Part shown: piece after piece, positions 25,973 through 33,445 of the stretch
Numbering within the stretch: position 1 is the first letter of the stretch
Layout of the letters: each line of letters opens with the position of its first letter
From: Marseilla massiliensis
GTDB lineage: Bacteria > Bacteroidota > Bacteroidia > Bacteroidales > Bacteroidaceae
DNA: 38,205 nt
Assembly: GCF_016899855.1 (NCBI RefSeq)
Contig: NZ_JACJJG010000024.1
Coordinates: 1 to 38,205, forward strand
Direction: 5' to 3'
Program-made: the position numbers and the translations under genes
The notes under the pieces: model-generated
What the model was told of the DNA's origin: nothing
The model's database searches: none
Seen by the model: only the letters and a program-made list of their open reading frames with translations

Positions 25973-26002
25973 TTGCTATTTATCTTTAAAACAATATCTT
26001 TG
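25973..26002 (+). promoter_or_regulatory. Orphan rightward promoter, antisense to the lipoprotein gene
   Basis: TTG (25973-25975), 19 bp, TATCTTTG (25995-26002) form a full Bacteroidetes promoter on the plus strand. No plus-strand gene follows; the next 600 bp hold a leftward lipoprotein gene. The -33 base triplet is inside the dyad ATAGCAA / TTGCTAT (25960-25979), an operator-like arrangement. An 11-codon ORF (MKGDYEQNTYS) begins at 26024. Confidence 0.5.
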
Positions 26003-26079
26003 TAAATGTCAGGAACCATCATTCATGAAAGGTGATTACGAGCAAAATACATACTCATAGCTACCAAGAACAACGCCTG

Positions 26080-26637
26080 TCATTGTACATTGAACCATAT
26101 GCTCGCCTGTCTTTCCTCATACACCTGCCCCTTCATACCGAAATACAACGTTATCCGATACTTACCTGAAGTATAGTCATAGACTTGTTTATGCCAAAGC
26201 TTGAACGTACGTTTAACCTCGTCGCCTGGTTCCAGCACGACACCAAGAGCATCTGTTGCCATCAATATGCCATCCTTCGTCCGTGATAAGTCCACCCTTT
26301 TCCAACGTTCACCATTCCACATATCAATGTTATACCTATTTCCCGTCATTATTGTTTCCGGTGTATTGTTCCACATTATTATATCTATAATGTCTGTATC
26401 CTGAAGACAGACAGTAACAGGACTGATTACAAATCCGACCATACCGGCATACCCTTCAGGCTCATACCACACCGTGTCGGCTCGCTGTAGCGTTTTTAAA
26501 GGTTTAACATAAACAGTATCGGCAGTTTGTAATGTCGCACCCTTCGTTATGCTGGATTTACGTTTATCATTACAACAAACAAAAGATACGGAAAAAAGAA
26601 AAGCCGTGAAAAGCGGAATCACCACACCTTTGTTCAT
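26080..26637 (-). CDS. Lipoprotein with Ig-like domain, unknown function
   Basis: The 185-residue protein starts with a hydrophobic signal ending SVSFVCCNDK, which suits lipidation at C21 or C22. After a spacer (residues about 25-55), the sequence GMVGFVISPVTVCLQDTDII, MWNNTPETIMTGNRYNIDMW, VLEPGDEVKRTFKLW, and YTSGKYRITLYFGMKG reads as a single immunoglobulin-like beta-sandwich of the kind found in small Bacteroidetes lipoproteins. The function is unknown; an envelope position is likely. It lies 39 bp after dedA on the same strand and may be its operon partner. An orphan promoter reads into its 3' end from the opposite strand. Confidence 0.7.
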   Translation of the reverse strand: MNKGVVIPLFTAFLFSVSFVCCNDKRKSSITKGATLQTADTVYVKPLKTLQRADTVWYEPEGYAGMVGFVISPVTVCLQDTDIIDIIMWNNTPETIMTGNRYNIDMWNGERWKRVDLSRTKDGILMATDALGVVLEPGDEVKRTFKLWHKQVYDYTSGKYRITLYFGMKGQVYEERQASIWFNVQ

Positions 26638-26676
26638 GCAGGATGTATTATTTCGTAAGTGGTAAGACTACGGCGC

Positions 26677-27324
26677 TCATGCCTTCTTCATCTTGGCACG
26701 TATCACCTCGACAACAGCCGGGAGCACCGATATAATGATGATAGCAAGCAAGAGAAGCTTGAGGTTCTGCTGTACGAAAGGAAGGTCGCCGAAGAAATAT
26801 CCGGCAAAACAGAACAGTCCTACCCACAAGGCGGCCCCGGTAAGGTTGTATATCATGAAGTAATAATAGTTCATTCTGCCCATACCAGCAACGAACGGCG
26901 CGAACGTACGCACTATCGGGATAAAACGCGCAAGTATGATTGTCTTGCCTCCGTACTTCCTGAAATAAGCGTGGGTTTTGTCAAGATAACTCTGCTTGAA
27001 TACCTTTGAGTCTGGATTGGCGAACAGCTTTTTGCCGAAAAAGTGCCCTATCATGTAATTACAAGAATCGCCAAGCACGGCGGCGGCAAACACTATCAGC
27101 ACCAGATAGCCTATCTCGAGAGGCATGTCGGGCTGGGCCGTTATGGCACCTGCCACGAACAGCAGAGAATCTCCTGGCAGAAACGGGGTTACCACGAGAC
27201 CCGTCTCACAGAATATGATTACGAACAATATCGCGTAAGTCCACAGATGGTAATCCTGCACGAGCTGAATCATGTGTTGGTCGATGTGCAAGATAAAATC
27301 AATTACAAGTTGAATATAATCCAT
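26677..27324 (-). CDS. DedA-family membrane protein
   Basis: The 215-residue inner-membrane protein has DedA/SNARE-associated marks: [20 protein letters not shown] near residue 35-55, [17 protein letters not shown] around 90-105, and [20 protein letters not shown] near 135-155, followed by two hydrophobic helices at the end. DedA proteins include undecaprenyl-phosphate and phospholipid flippases needed for envelope homeostasis; the specific lipid here is unknown. The start [12 protein letters not shown] is chosen over an ATG 10 codons upstream because it matches the usual family N-terminus; the sequence does not exclude the longer form. The 147 bp to the upstream TPR gene contain repeat cluster 4. 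Confidence 0.92.
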   Translation of the reverse strand: MDYIQLVIDFILHIDQHMIQLVQDYHLWTYAILFVIIFCETGLVVTPFLPGDSLLFVAGAITAQPDMPLEIGYLVLIVFAAAVLGDSCNYMIGHFFGKKLFANPDSKVFKQSYLDKTHAYFRKYGGKTIILARFIPIVRTFAPFVAGMGRMNYYYFMIYNLTGAALWVGLFCFAGYFFGDLPFVQQNLKLLLLAIIIISVLPAVVEVIRAKMKKA

Positions 27325-27397
27325 AAATATAAATATTGGTTGGTTAAAAATCATGAGTCATTACAACGCCCACAACTTAGCCACACACAAGACATGA

Positions 27398-27470
27398 CCT
27401 TTCGCCTCGTGAAAGGCGGCATTTTAAGCTGTAATATACGGCCTTTTACGAGCCGACATACGGTCTTTCG
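27398..27470. repeat. Cluster 4 of GCCG/CGGC-centred words
   Basis: Just after the leftward TPR gene are the arms CCTTTC / GAAAGG (27398-27403, 27411-27416), AAAGGCGGCATTTTA (27412-27426), TAATATACGGCCTTTTA (27432-27448) and ACATACGGTCTTTCG (about 27456-27470). The words match clusters 1-3. Here they lie 3' of a gene and might help termination, unlike clusters 2 and 3. Confidence 0.65.
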
Positions 27471-29441
27471 TCATTTCTTCTTATTATACTTCTTTATAGC
27501 GCTGTACGCATCGAACAATCCAAGCTCGCCAGCCTTGCTTAAATCGGCAATGCCTGCATCGGTATTTCCAAGGTTGACATTGGCAATACCACGGTTGTAA
27601 TATGCCTCAGCGAGCTTCGGGTCAAGCTTTATTGCCGAGTCATAATCCTCTATAGCACGTGCAAAATCCTTGTTTTCCGCGTGCAGATTGCCACGGTCAA
27701 AGTACAGATATGCGTTCTTGGGATTAAGTTTTATAGCCATGTCAAGGTCTGATATGGCCCCTACCGTCTTCAATCGGATATCTTCGCCGCGTGAAGCATC
27801 ATATTCGTTCATCCTGTCTTGGCATACGGCACGTTGCCAATAAGCCAATGACGATGTACTGTCAGTTTGTATATATACAGTTAAGTCACTAATGGCATCA
27901 GCATAATTCTGCACAACACTGTGCGCCACGGCACGTTGCATTATCAGCCCTTTATCCTTGTTTAGATTGCGTGAGGCATCTATTGCGGAAGTCAGAGAAT
28001 CTATCAACGAGAAAATCCTGCCCGACTCTTCCTCCGTCAACGACTTAACGCCACACCTTACATACAGTCTGTGGCTTGGTTGCTGTTCAAAATTAAAGCG
28101 CTCAACATCATTGTCATAAGCTTGGTATGACTTTACAATGTTATCGTATGGACTGAACGAGAGCAGGAACATGGGTTGCAACGCAATATCAACATTCCTG
28201 TTTTGTACACGTCCACGGTAGCTTGTTGAGTACTCATGTTCTACGGTATTCTCGTCCTCAACCACAAGCTGGTTGTACTTGTCAAAGTCTATCTCGCTCT
28301 TCTTGCGCACCTCATGCTGCTTCTTCTTGCTCCAACGTTGCTGACGGCCGTAGTGCTTGTCAAGCTGAGCCTTGAAAATGCGGAATTCATCCTGTTCGGC
28401 CTTAGCCGTCAGGCCTATACGGCGGTAACACCTGGCACGATTGTTCAATCCTGCCCAGAAGTTAGGATATTGGTCTATTATTTTTGAGTAATCACGTATA
28501 GCACCATATAAGTCACCAGTACGCTCCAACAGTATGGCACGGTTGTAAATCGCCATAACGTTGTCGGGCTCCATACTGATTACATAGTTGAAGTCTTCGA
28601 TAGCACGGTTGTCGTCACCCACCTGCACACGCAACTGGCCACGGTTGTAGTGGGCAAGAAAATTATTAGGGTCCAACTCCAGCGCTTTGTCATAATCAGC
28701 AAGCGCACCGTTAAGATTGTTTATGTTATACCGGGCCAATGCTCGGTTGACGTAATTCGCGACGTTAGTAGGGCGCAAGTGTATCGCCTTTGACAATTGC
28801 TCATCGGCAGGCTTCCATTCACGCTGCGACAAACTGACCATTGCCCTCATAGCCCAAATATCACCGTCATAAGGGTCTATCTCAAGACTCTTGTCAAGAT
28901 ATTTCGCCGCCTCAATCGTATCATTCTCTTGCATGCACACTTCCGCCTTTAACGAATACGACTTAGCGTAATCCTTCCACATGGTCATCATGGAGTCTAG
29001 GTCGGCATTGGCTGCATCATAATCCTTCTTCTCGATTTTACACAACACACGGTTGAACCAAAGCCCTTTGCTGTAAGGATTAAATTCTATGGTCTTGTCG
29101 TAGTCGGCAATGGCTTCGTCAAATTTCCCCTGTTTTATATTGCACAATCCACGAAGCTCAAATATGTCAGGAATATAAGGATTCAGCCTTATTGCCTCAG
29201 TACAGTCTTTCTCCGCGCCGACAAAATCGTCAAGGTAGAATTTGGCAACGGCACGCAAGAACCACGGTTCGTAAAGGTACGGCTTCACCATGATAACCTG
29301 GTTAAAATACTGTATTGACAGGACATAATCCTCATAATAAAGCGCACTCCGACCCACATCTATAAGTCTGTCGGTCCTGAATTGGGCTGACGCGGATACA
29401 GATATGAGAAACAACAAAAAAGAAAATAGGTACTTGCGCAT
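27471..29441 (-). CDS. Large secreted TPR-repeat protein
   Basis: The 656-residue protein has a signal peptide (MRKYLFSFLLFLISVSASAQ), then two blocks of tetratricopeptide repeats at about residues 25-350 and 505-650, with units such as YDKTIEFNPYSKGLWFNRVL, YDKALELDPNNFLAHYNRGQ and YDSAIKLDPKLAEAYYNRGI. Between them is a low-similarity region holding a basic stretch (YGRQQRWSKKKQHEVRKKSE). Such periplasmic or outer-membrane-associated TPR proteins are protein-interaction scaffolds; partners are unknown. The chosen ATG begins the signal peptide; an ATG 31 codons earlier would bury it and reach near the def stop. It lies 82 bp after def and may be the last gene of the SPOR-ruvX-def unit. Confidence 0.85.
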   Translation of the reverse strand: MRKYLFSFLLFLISVSASAQFRTDRLIDVGRSALYYEDYVLSIQYFNQVIMVKPYLYEPWFLRAVAKFYLDDFVGAEKDCTEAIRLNPYIPDIFELRGLCNIKQGKFDEAIADYDKTIEFNPYSKGLWFNRVLCKIEKKDYDAANADLDSMMTMWKDYAKSYSLKAEVCMQENDTIEAAKYLDKSLEIDPYDGDIWAMRAMVSLSQREWKPADEQLSKAIHLRPTNVANYVNRALARYNINNLNGALADYDKALELDPNNFLAHYNRGQLRVQVGDDNRAIEDFNYVISMEPDNVMAIYNRAILLERTGDLYGAIRDYSKIIDQYPNFWAGLNNRARCYRRIGLTAKAEQDEFRIFKAQLDKHYGRQQRWSKKKQHEVRKKSEIDFDKYNQLVVEDENTVEHEYSTSYRGRVQNRNVDIALQPMFLLSFSPYDNIVKSYQAYDNDVERFNFEQQPSHRLYVRCGVKSLTEEESGRIFSLIDSLTSAIDASRNLNKDKGLIMQRAVAHSVVQNYADAISDLTVYIQTDSTSSLAYWQRAVCQDRMNEYDASRGEDIRLKTVGAISDLDMAIKLNPKNAYLYFDRGNLHAENKDFARAIEDYDSAIKLDPKLAEAYYNRGIANVNLGNTDAGIADLSKAGELGLFDAYSAIKKYNKKK

Positions 29442-29523
29442 AAAACCTGTCCTGAAATACAACACTATACCTTTTACACACCTAAAGCCATTGGCTATGG
29501 TGCCAATACTGAACAAGGCCCTG

Positions 29524-30081
29524 TCACCTTGCAACCTTTGTGCGGTAATTGCACCTGAAACGTCCCTGAAGGATTGCTTTCAACTTATTCTTGATGAGCT
29601 GACGACGCAATGGGGAAATACGGTCGACGAACATCTTTGCGTCAAGATGGTCGAACTCATGCTGCATAACACGGGCAAGATAGCCCTCTATCCATTCATC
29701 GTGTTCAACGAAATCTTCGTCCGTATATTTCACATGAATGCGCGTCGGACGCTTCACCGTCTCGTGAATGCCCGGAATTGAGAGACAGCCCTCTTCTGAA
29801 GAATCTACATTGCTCTCATCATATTCAAGGATATGAGGATTGATGTATGCCTTACGGAAACCTTTGTATTCGGGTAAATCCTCCGACAATACATCCAGGT
29901 CTATCACGACAAGACGTATATTAAGCCCTACCTGCGGAGCTGCCAAGCCTACGCCGTCAGACTCGGTCAAAGTCTCGAACATGTTGGAAATAAGCTCTTT
30001 CAGGTTTGGATACTCGGCCGTAATGTCTTCTGAAACCTTTCTCAGAACCGGATGGCCGTAAATATAAATAGGTAATATCAT
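29524..30081 (-). CDS. def: Peptide deformylase
   Basis: The 185-residue enzyme removes the formyl group from the N-terminal methionine of new proteins. All three active-site motifs are present: GVGLAAPQVG at about 44-53, EEGCLSIPG with the metal-binding cysteine at about 107-115, and QHEFDHLDAKMFVDR with the two histidines and catalytic glutamate at about 152-166. Length is normal for the type used by Gram-negative bacteria. Its start overlaps the stop of ruvX by 4 bp (ATGA at 30078-30081), so the two are likely translated together. Confidence 0.97.
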   Translation of the reverse strand: MILPIYIYGHPVLRKVSEDITAEYPNLKELISNMFETLTESDGVGLAAPQVGLNIRLVVIDLDVLSEDLPEYKGFRKAYINPHILEYDESNVDSSEEGCLSIPGIHETVKRPTRIHVKYTDEDFVEHDEWIEGYLARVMQHEFDHLDAKMFVDRISPLRRQLIKNKLKAILQGRFRCNYRTKVAR

Positions 30082-30500
30082 TGTTTTTTCTTAACGGACT
30101 CTAAATAACTTTGCAGGATAATAGTTGCGCTAATCTCGTCCACAAGCGCTTTATCCTGTCTCTTTTTCCGGTGCAGGCCTCCTTCGAGCATAGCTCTATG
30201 GGCGAGGACGGAAGTAAAACGCTCGTCATAAAAATCTACAGGAATGTCGGGAAATGCCTTACGCCAACGGTTGACGAACTGAACCACCCTCTGCATGTTC
30301 TCGCTCGGTGTTCCGTCCGACTGTTTCGGCTCGCCTATCACGATACGTTCAACAGGCTCTTTCGCCACATAATCACGCAGGAACTCGAACAGCCCTGACG
30401 TAGCAACCGTCACCAACCCGCCGGCAATAATCTGCAACGGGTCGGTGACAGCAAGCCCTGTACGCTTCTTGCCGTAGTCAATCGACAAAATACGGGCCAC
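30078..30500 (-). CDS. ruvX: RuvX/YqgF putative Holliday junction resolvase
   Basis: The 140-residue protein is full length for YqgF. It opens with ILSIDYGKKRTGLAVTDPLQ, where the first acidic residue of the RNase H fold lies, then VIGEPKQSDGTPSENM, VDFYDERFTSVLAHRAM and KALVDEISATIILQSYLE, which supply the remaining conserved acids. YqgF is proposed to process 16S rRNA 5' ends and was earlier named a Holliday junction resolvase. It lies 11 bp after the SPOR lipoprotein and overlaps def. Confidence 0.93.
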   Translation of the reverse strand: MARILSIDYGKKRTGLAVTDPLQIIAGGLVTVATSGLFEFLRDYVAKEPVERIVIGEPKQSDGTPSENMQRVVQFVNRWRKAFPDIPVDFYDERFTSVLAHRAMLEGGLHRKKRQDKALVDEISATIILQSYLESVKKKQ

Positions 30501-30511
30501 GTAAATATATC

Positions 30512-31009
30512 TTATTTCTGGTTATACAAAAGCCATGCGTCCGGATATTGCGAACGGAGCTCGTTGCGGCTATTTACCGCATCAACCTTGGTATCGAAAG
30601 TAGCAGCAACGACACGGTACATCTGGTTAGCAGAGTTGTATGCCACCTGAGCGTCATATCCCTGGCTCCTGAGCGTACTCTGGAGACCCTCCGCATTAGC
30701 CTGGACCGAGAACGAGCCGACGACCACGCTGAAACTCTTAAGACCGGCGCCGTTGACAACCGACAGATTTTCCTGGCGTACCGGAACATTGTCCGCATTG
30801 TCAACAACCACAGTCTCACTTGCGGGTTTCTCTACGACAGGAGCCACAACGGCAATCTCCTCACCGCCTTGATTTTGATCGGTTGCACGGTTTTCTTCCT
30901 GAGCTTTGGCTTTCTCATACATCTTACGATAAGCACTTTCAGACGACTTACAACTTGAAAACGCCAAAGCTACACACAAGCCGGCACACATAACCATGTA
31001 TTTCTTCAT
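30512..31009 (-). CDS. SPOR-domain lipoprotein
   Basis: The 165-residue protein has a lipoprotein signal (MKKYMVMCAGLCVALAFSSC), a charged helical linker (YRKMYEKAKAQEE), and a C-terminal SPOR domain at about 90-163 (KSFSVVVGSFSVQANAEGLQ ... YRVVAATFDTKVDAVNSRNE). SPOR domains bind denuded peptidoglycan glycan at the division septum, so this is probably an outer-membrane or periplasmic lipoprotein active in division or wall remodelling. It heads the unit with ruvX and def. A variant -7 box (TAATTTCG, minus strand, 31063-31070) lies about 54 bp upstream. Confidence 0.9.
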   Translation of the reverse strand: MKKYMVMCAGLCVALAFSSCKSSESAYRKMYEKAKAQEENRATDQNQGGEEIAVVAPVVEKPASETVVVDNADNVPVRQENLSVVNGAGLKSFSVVVGSFSVQANAEGLQSTLRSQGYDAQVAYNSANQMYRVVAATFDTKVDAVNSRNELRSQYPDAWLLYNQK

Positions 31010-31163
31010 AATTTCTCGTGTTATTGATTAGAAATCCAACTTACATCTTTTAATTTATCGTGCGAAATTACACAAAAACAAGCAAAACTGTCGAAAAACC
31101 GCACATAAAGTTTGTTAAATCAATGAAATACATTGTTTTTAACAAAAAAGTCAAATAAAAACA

Positions 31164-31193
31164 TTGAATTTCGAGAATTTATCACTATTTTTG
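31164..31193 (+). promoter_or_regulatory. Promoter of the YtxH-holin operon
   Basis: TTG (31164-31166), 19 bp, TATTTTTG (31186-31193) form a good Bacteroidetes promoter. The ytxH ATG is 83 bp downstream of the -7 box, giving a leader of about 75 nt. Confidence 0.75.
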
Positions 31194-31275
31194 CTATCAA
31201 CAAATCTCTTCTACAAGAAACAACATAAGAAAATATTGCAGGGAGACATTTTTGTATAACTAAATATAAGTAATT

Positions 31276-31494
31276 ATGAAAGCATTAGGTTACATTGGCG
31301 CATTCTTGGGCGGAGCTATCGCCGGCGCCGCATTAGGATTGTTGCTTGCCCCCGAAAAGGGAAAAGACACTCGCGGAAAAATAACTGACGCTATTGACGA
31401 CTTCTGCCAAAAGCACAACATCAAGTTAAGCCGCAAGGAAATGAACGACCTGGCTGACGACATCACTGACGCAGCCGACACAACCGTTGCATAA
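31276..31494 (+). CDS. YtxH-domain small membrane protein
   Basis: The 72-residue protein has one N-terminal glycine/alanine-rich membrane helix (GYIGAFLGGAIAGAALGLLL) followed at once by APEKGKDTRGKI, the hallmark of YtxH/gas-vesicle-like small proteins, and a charged amphipathic C-terminal helix. Related proteins are often stress-induced, but their molecular role is unknown. It is first in a three-gene rightward operon with the holin-like protein (14 bp to the chosen ATG) and a small basic protein. Confidence 0.85.
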   Translation: MKALGYIGAFLGGAIAGAALGLLLAPEKGKDTRGKITDAIDDFCQKHNIKLSRKEMNDLADDITDAADTTVA

Positions 31495-31508
31495 AGAAAA
31501 ACTTGCGC

Positions 31509-31856
31509 ATGTTTTCAAGCGACAAAAACATTGAAACCATCGGACAGCTTGTTAAGCTGATCAAACACAGTATCGGGCTTCAGGGAGAGTACCTGAAGCT
31601 CGATATTATGGAAAAGACCGTGCGCATTATCACCGCCCTGCTTCTTTTCGCAATATTGACTTTAATCGTTATCGCAATACTTATTTTCCTTTCATTGTCT
31701 GCCGCGCTGGCTATGGGGCCAATACTTGGATATCCGGCAGCATTCGGAATCATTGCGGCGGTTTACATTATTATATTTATATTGTTCCTTATTTTCAGGA
31801 AGAGCTGGATTGAAAGACCTCTTATAAAATTCATCACCAGTCTGTTAATGGAATAA
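31509..31856 (+). CDS. Holin-like (phage holin 3-6 family) membrane protein
   Basis: The 115-residue protein has an N-terminal amphipathic region (IGQLVKLIKHSIGLQGEYLKL), two membrane hairpin helices at about 42-66 (ITALLLFAILTLIVIAILIF) and 73-97, and a short C-terminal helix. This layout fits the putative Actinobacteriophage holin III / phage_holin_3_6 family, which in Bacteroidetes is chromosomal and usually follows ytxH. No phage genes are near, so a lysis role is unlikely; an envelope-stress role is plausible. ATG at 31509 is preferred; an in-frame TTG two codons earlier is possible. Confidence 0.8.
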   Translation: MFSSDKNIETIGQLVKLIKHSIGLQGEYLKLDIMEKTVRIITALLLFAILTLIVIAILIFLSLSAALAMGPILGYPAAFGIIAAVYIIIFILFLIFRKSWIERPLIKFITSLLME

Positions 31857-31874
31857 AAAGTGCCACAATAAGAC

Positions 31875-32108
31875 ATGAAAAAAACTGAAGCATACAGCAC
31901 ATTACATGAAATAAGATTGCGCAAGGAGACGATTCTTTCGGAAATAAGGAATGACAACCAGCAAATAAGCATTCTATGGAAAGATCTCTTCCGCAAGCCT
32001 GAACCCAGAAAAAAAGGCTTCACTTTGGCCAATGTGATGAACACGGGAGCAGGACTTGTTGACGGTTTCATGCTTGCATGGAAACTATATCGGAAATTCA
32101 AGAAATAA
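31875..32108 (+). CDS. Small basic protein of the YtxH-holin operon
   Basis: The 77-residue protein starts with a helical charged region (LHEIRLRKETILSEIRNDNQ), then WKDLFRKPEPRKKGFTLANV and a small hydrophobic stretch (MNTGAGLVDGFMLAWKLYRK). I do not recognise a named family, but a gene of this size and pattern commonly follows the holin-like gene in Bacteroidales. It is 18 bp downstream of that gene and is the end of the operon. It may sit at the membrane through the last helix. Confidence 0.7.
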   Translation: MKKTEAYSTLHEIRLRKETILSEIRNDNQQISILWKDLFRKPEPRKKGFTLANVMNTGAGLVDGFMLAWKLYRKFKK

Positions 32109-32153
32109 CACGAAAAACAACTTGCCGAAAGCTCATTACAAAACGCTATAAAA

Positions 32154-32216
32154 CAAAAAAAGGAGTACCGCTGTACTCCAACCTTGTTAACCTTAAATCT
32201 AATACTATGAAAAACA
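32154..32216 (-). ncRNA. Compact sRNA gene with full promoter and terminator
   Basis: On the minus strand a promoter (TTTG at 32250-32253, 20 bp, TACCTTTG at 32222-32229) predicts a start near 32216. The transcript would read GTTTTTCATAGTATTAGATT, continue through AAGGTTAACAAGGTT, and end at hairpin GGAGTAC / GTACTCC with an AGCG loop and then TTTTTTTGTTTT. It is about 60 nt with no ORF. The ATAGTATTAGATTTAAGG core resembles a conserved Bacteroidales intergenic motif as I remember it; a database name cannot be confirmed here. Ends are approximate. Confidence 0.65.
32162..32179 (-). terminator. Intrinsic terminator of the sRNA
   Basis: A 7-bp stem GGAGTAC / GTACTCC with a 4-nt loop is followed on the minus strand by seven T residues, then GTTTT. 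On the plus strand no T-run follows, so it is directional. Confidence 0.8.
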
Positions 32217-32221
32217 CGGTG

Positions 32222-32253
32222 CAAAGGTACTGACTTATACGGTACCTTGCAAA
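32222..32253 (-). promoter_or_regulatory. Promoter of the sRNA
   Basis: TTTG (32250-32253), a 20-bp spacer and TACCTTTG (32222-32229) on the minus strand match the Bacteroidetes consensus fully. No protein gene follows before the terminator, about 45 bp on. Confidence 0.8.
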
Positions 32254-32682
32254 TTTTAGGCTCTCTAAGTGTTTATTTATAATACATTTTAACTAAAATA
32301 GGGCAGCATTTTAAATACGTTAAGATAAAACTTAATGTAAAAAGCCATATTTCACCGTCTGAAAGGGCACAAACAATAGCACGAAAGGTATCATTTCGCA
32401 ACACAACAAACCGCATATTGCCAACAAAAGTATCCACCTGCTGACAGCCTCAATTTATATAATGTTTCTCGATTCGAACCTTCATCCTTTATTAAAAAGC
32501 GTAACAACTTGTATACCAATATTCTATACGGTGAAAGATGGCACTGTGAAAATCTTTCACCGTATAACAACCTTAATGTCAACGATCTACAACAGGCACT
32601 GAAAGATGAAAGAGTATTCTAAAAACTTAATCACTAAAACTGTTAACGGCAAAGACCGTAGAGGCCTCAACTCACACGCCGC
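32254..32682. other. Intergenic stretch between the sRNA promoter and the MBL gene
   Basis: No supported gene lies here. It contains a 15-bp perfect hairpin (32525-32566) and related fragments TTTCACCGT (32351-32359) and GAAAGATGAAAGAG near 32606. A T-loop-like GGTTCGAATC on the minus strand near 32470 has no matching tRNA stems. Confidence 0.5.
32525..32566. repeat. 15-bp perfect hairpin downstream of the MBL gene
   Basis: TATACGGTGAAAGAT (32525-32539) and ATCTTTCACCGTATA (32552-32566) pair fully around a 12-nt loop. It lies about 117 bp past the leftward MBL stop. No T-run follows on the minus strand, so classical termination is unlikely; it could be a repeat element or RNA-processing structure. 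Confidence 0.7.
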
Positions 32683-33444
32683 TCAGAACTCGACCACCTG
32701 GCCGTCATAAGCAAGCATTACGTTCTCAGGCAACGCCATGTTAACCTCATCATGAAGACCAATATCATGCCCCATGTGCGTAAAAAATGTCCGCTCGGCA
32801 CCGACACGTTCAGCAAATGCTAAAGCTTCGCCAACCGTAAGATGCGAATGGTGCTCGGGTTCATAACGCAAAGCATTGACTACGAGAACTTTCACTCCTC
32901 CGAAATACTCAAACTCACGTTCGTCAACAGTCTTCATATCGGTGATATACAGCAAGTCGCCAATACGATAACCAAGTATAGGCAGCTTGTCGTGCATTAT
33001 TCGGACAGGTATGACACTCATGTCACCGACCATGAACCCGTCATGCGGACTTATCACCCTGACGTTTATATTAGGAACTCCAGGATATTTATGCTCGGCA
33101 AAACAATAAGGTATTGTATGGCGTAATCCATCAGCCGTATATCGGTCTGCAAAGATGTTTATCTCACCGAACGCGCAAAAAGGACGCAGGTCGTCAAGGC
33201 CGCCGACATGGTCATAATGAATGTGTGTAAGCAATACGGCATCAATCTTCCTGAATTCCTGTCCAAGCATTTGCTGGCGGAAATCAGGACCGCAATCGAT
33301 CAACACCCGTGTATCTCCGGTCTCGACAAAAACGGATGCACGCAGTCTCTTGTCATGTATATCGGAACTTTGGCACACTCTGCATTTACAACCGATTGTA
33401 GGTACACCGACCGAAGTTCCCGTTCCAAGGAATGTAAGCCTCAT
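32683..33444 (-). CDS. MBL-fold metallo-hydrolase, PhnP-like
   Basis: The 253-residue cytosolic protein begins LTFLGTGTSVGVPTIGCKCR, with the CKCRVC cysteines typical of PhnP-like members, and has the metal-binding HIHYDHVGG motif at about 77-85. Later ligands lie in IPVRIMHDK, LYITDMK and FFTHMGHDIGLHDEV. The family includes cyclic-phosphate phosphodiesterases and lipoyl/octanoyl-related hydrolases; the substrate is not clear. It starts 1 bp after murB stops, so it is co-transcribed and probably coupled to murB and the DUF4348 lipoprotein. Confidence 0.88.
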   Translation of the reverse strand: MRLTFLGTGTSVGVPTIGCKCRVCQSSDIHDKRLRASVFVETGDTRVLIDCGPDFRQQMLGQEFRKIDAVLLTHIHYDHVGGLDDLRPFCAFGEINIFADRYTADGLRHTIPYCFAEHKYPGVPNINVRVISPHDGFMVGDMSVIPVRIMHDKLPILGYRIGDLLYITDMKTVDEREFEYFGGVKVLVVNALRYEPEHHSHLTVGEALAFAERVGAERTFFTHMGHDIGLHDEVNMALPENVMLAYDGQVVEF

Positions 33445-33445
33445 G

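Noticed and set aside
31509..31856. Prophage lysis gene, because of holin similarity
   Set aside because: No phage structural, integrase or lysin genes are near; the gene sits in a YtxH operon typical of Bacteroidetes chromosomes.
32464..32480. Possible tRNA, because GGTTCGAATC appears on the minus strand
   Set aside because: The sequence does not give a five-base T-stem, and no acceptor, D or anticodon stems can be folded around it.
32391..32582. Minus-strand open frame of 63 codons downstream of the MBL gene
   Set aside because: It runs through a hairpin of the intergenic repeat region, has no promoter box and matches no family I know.
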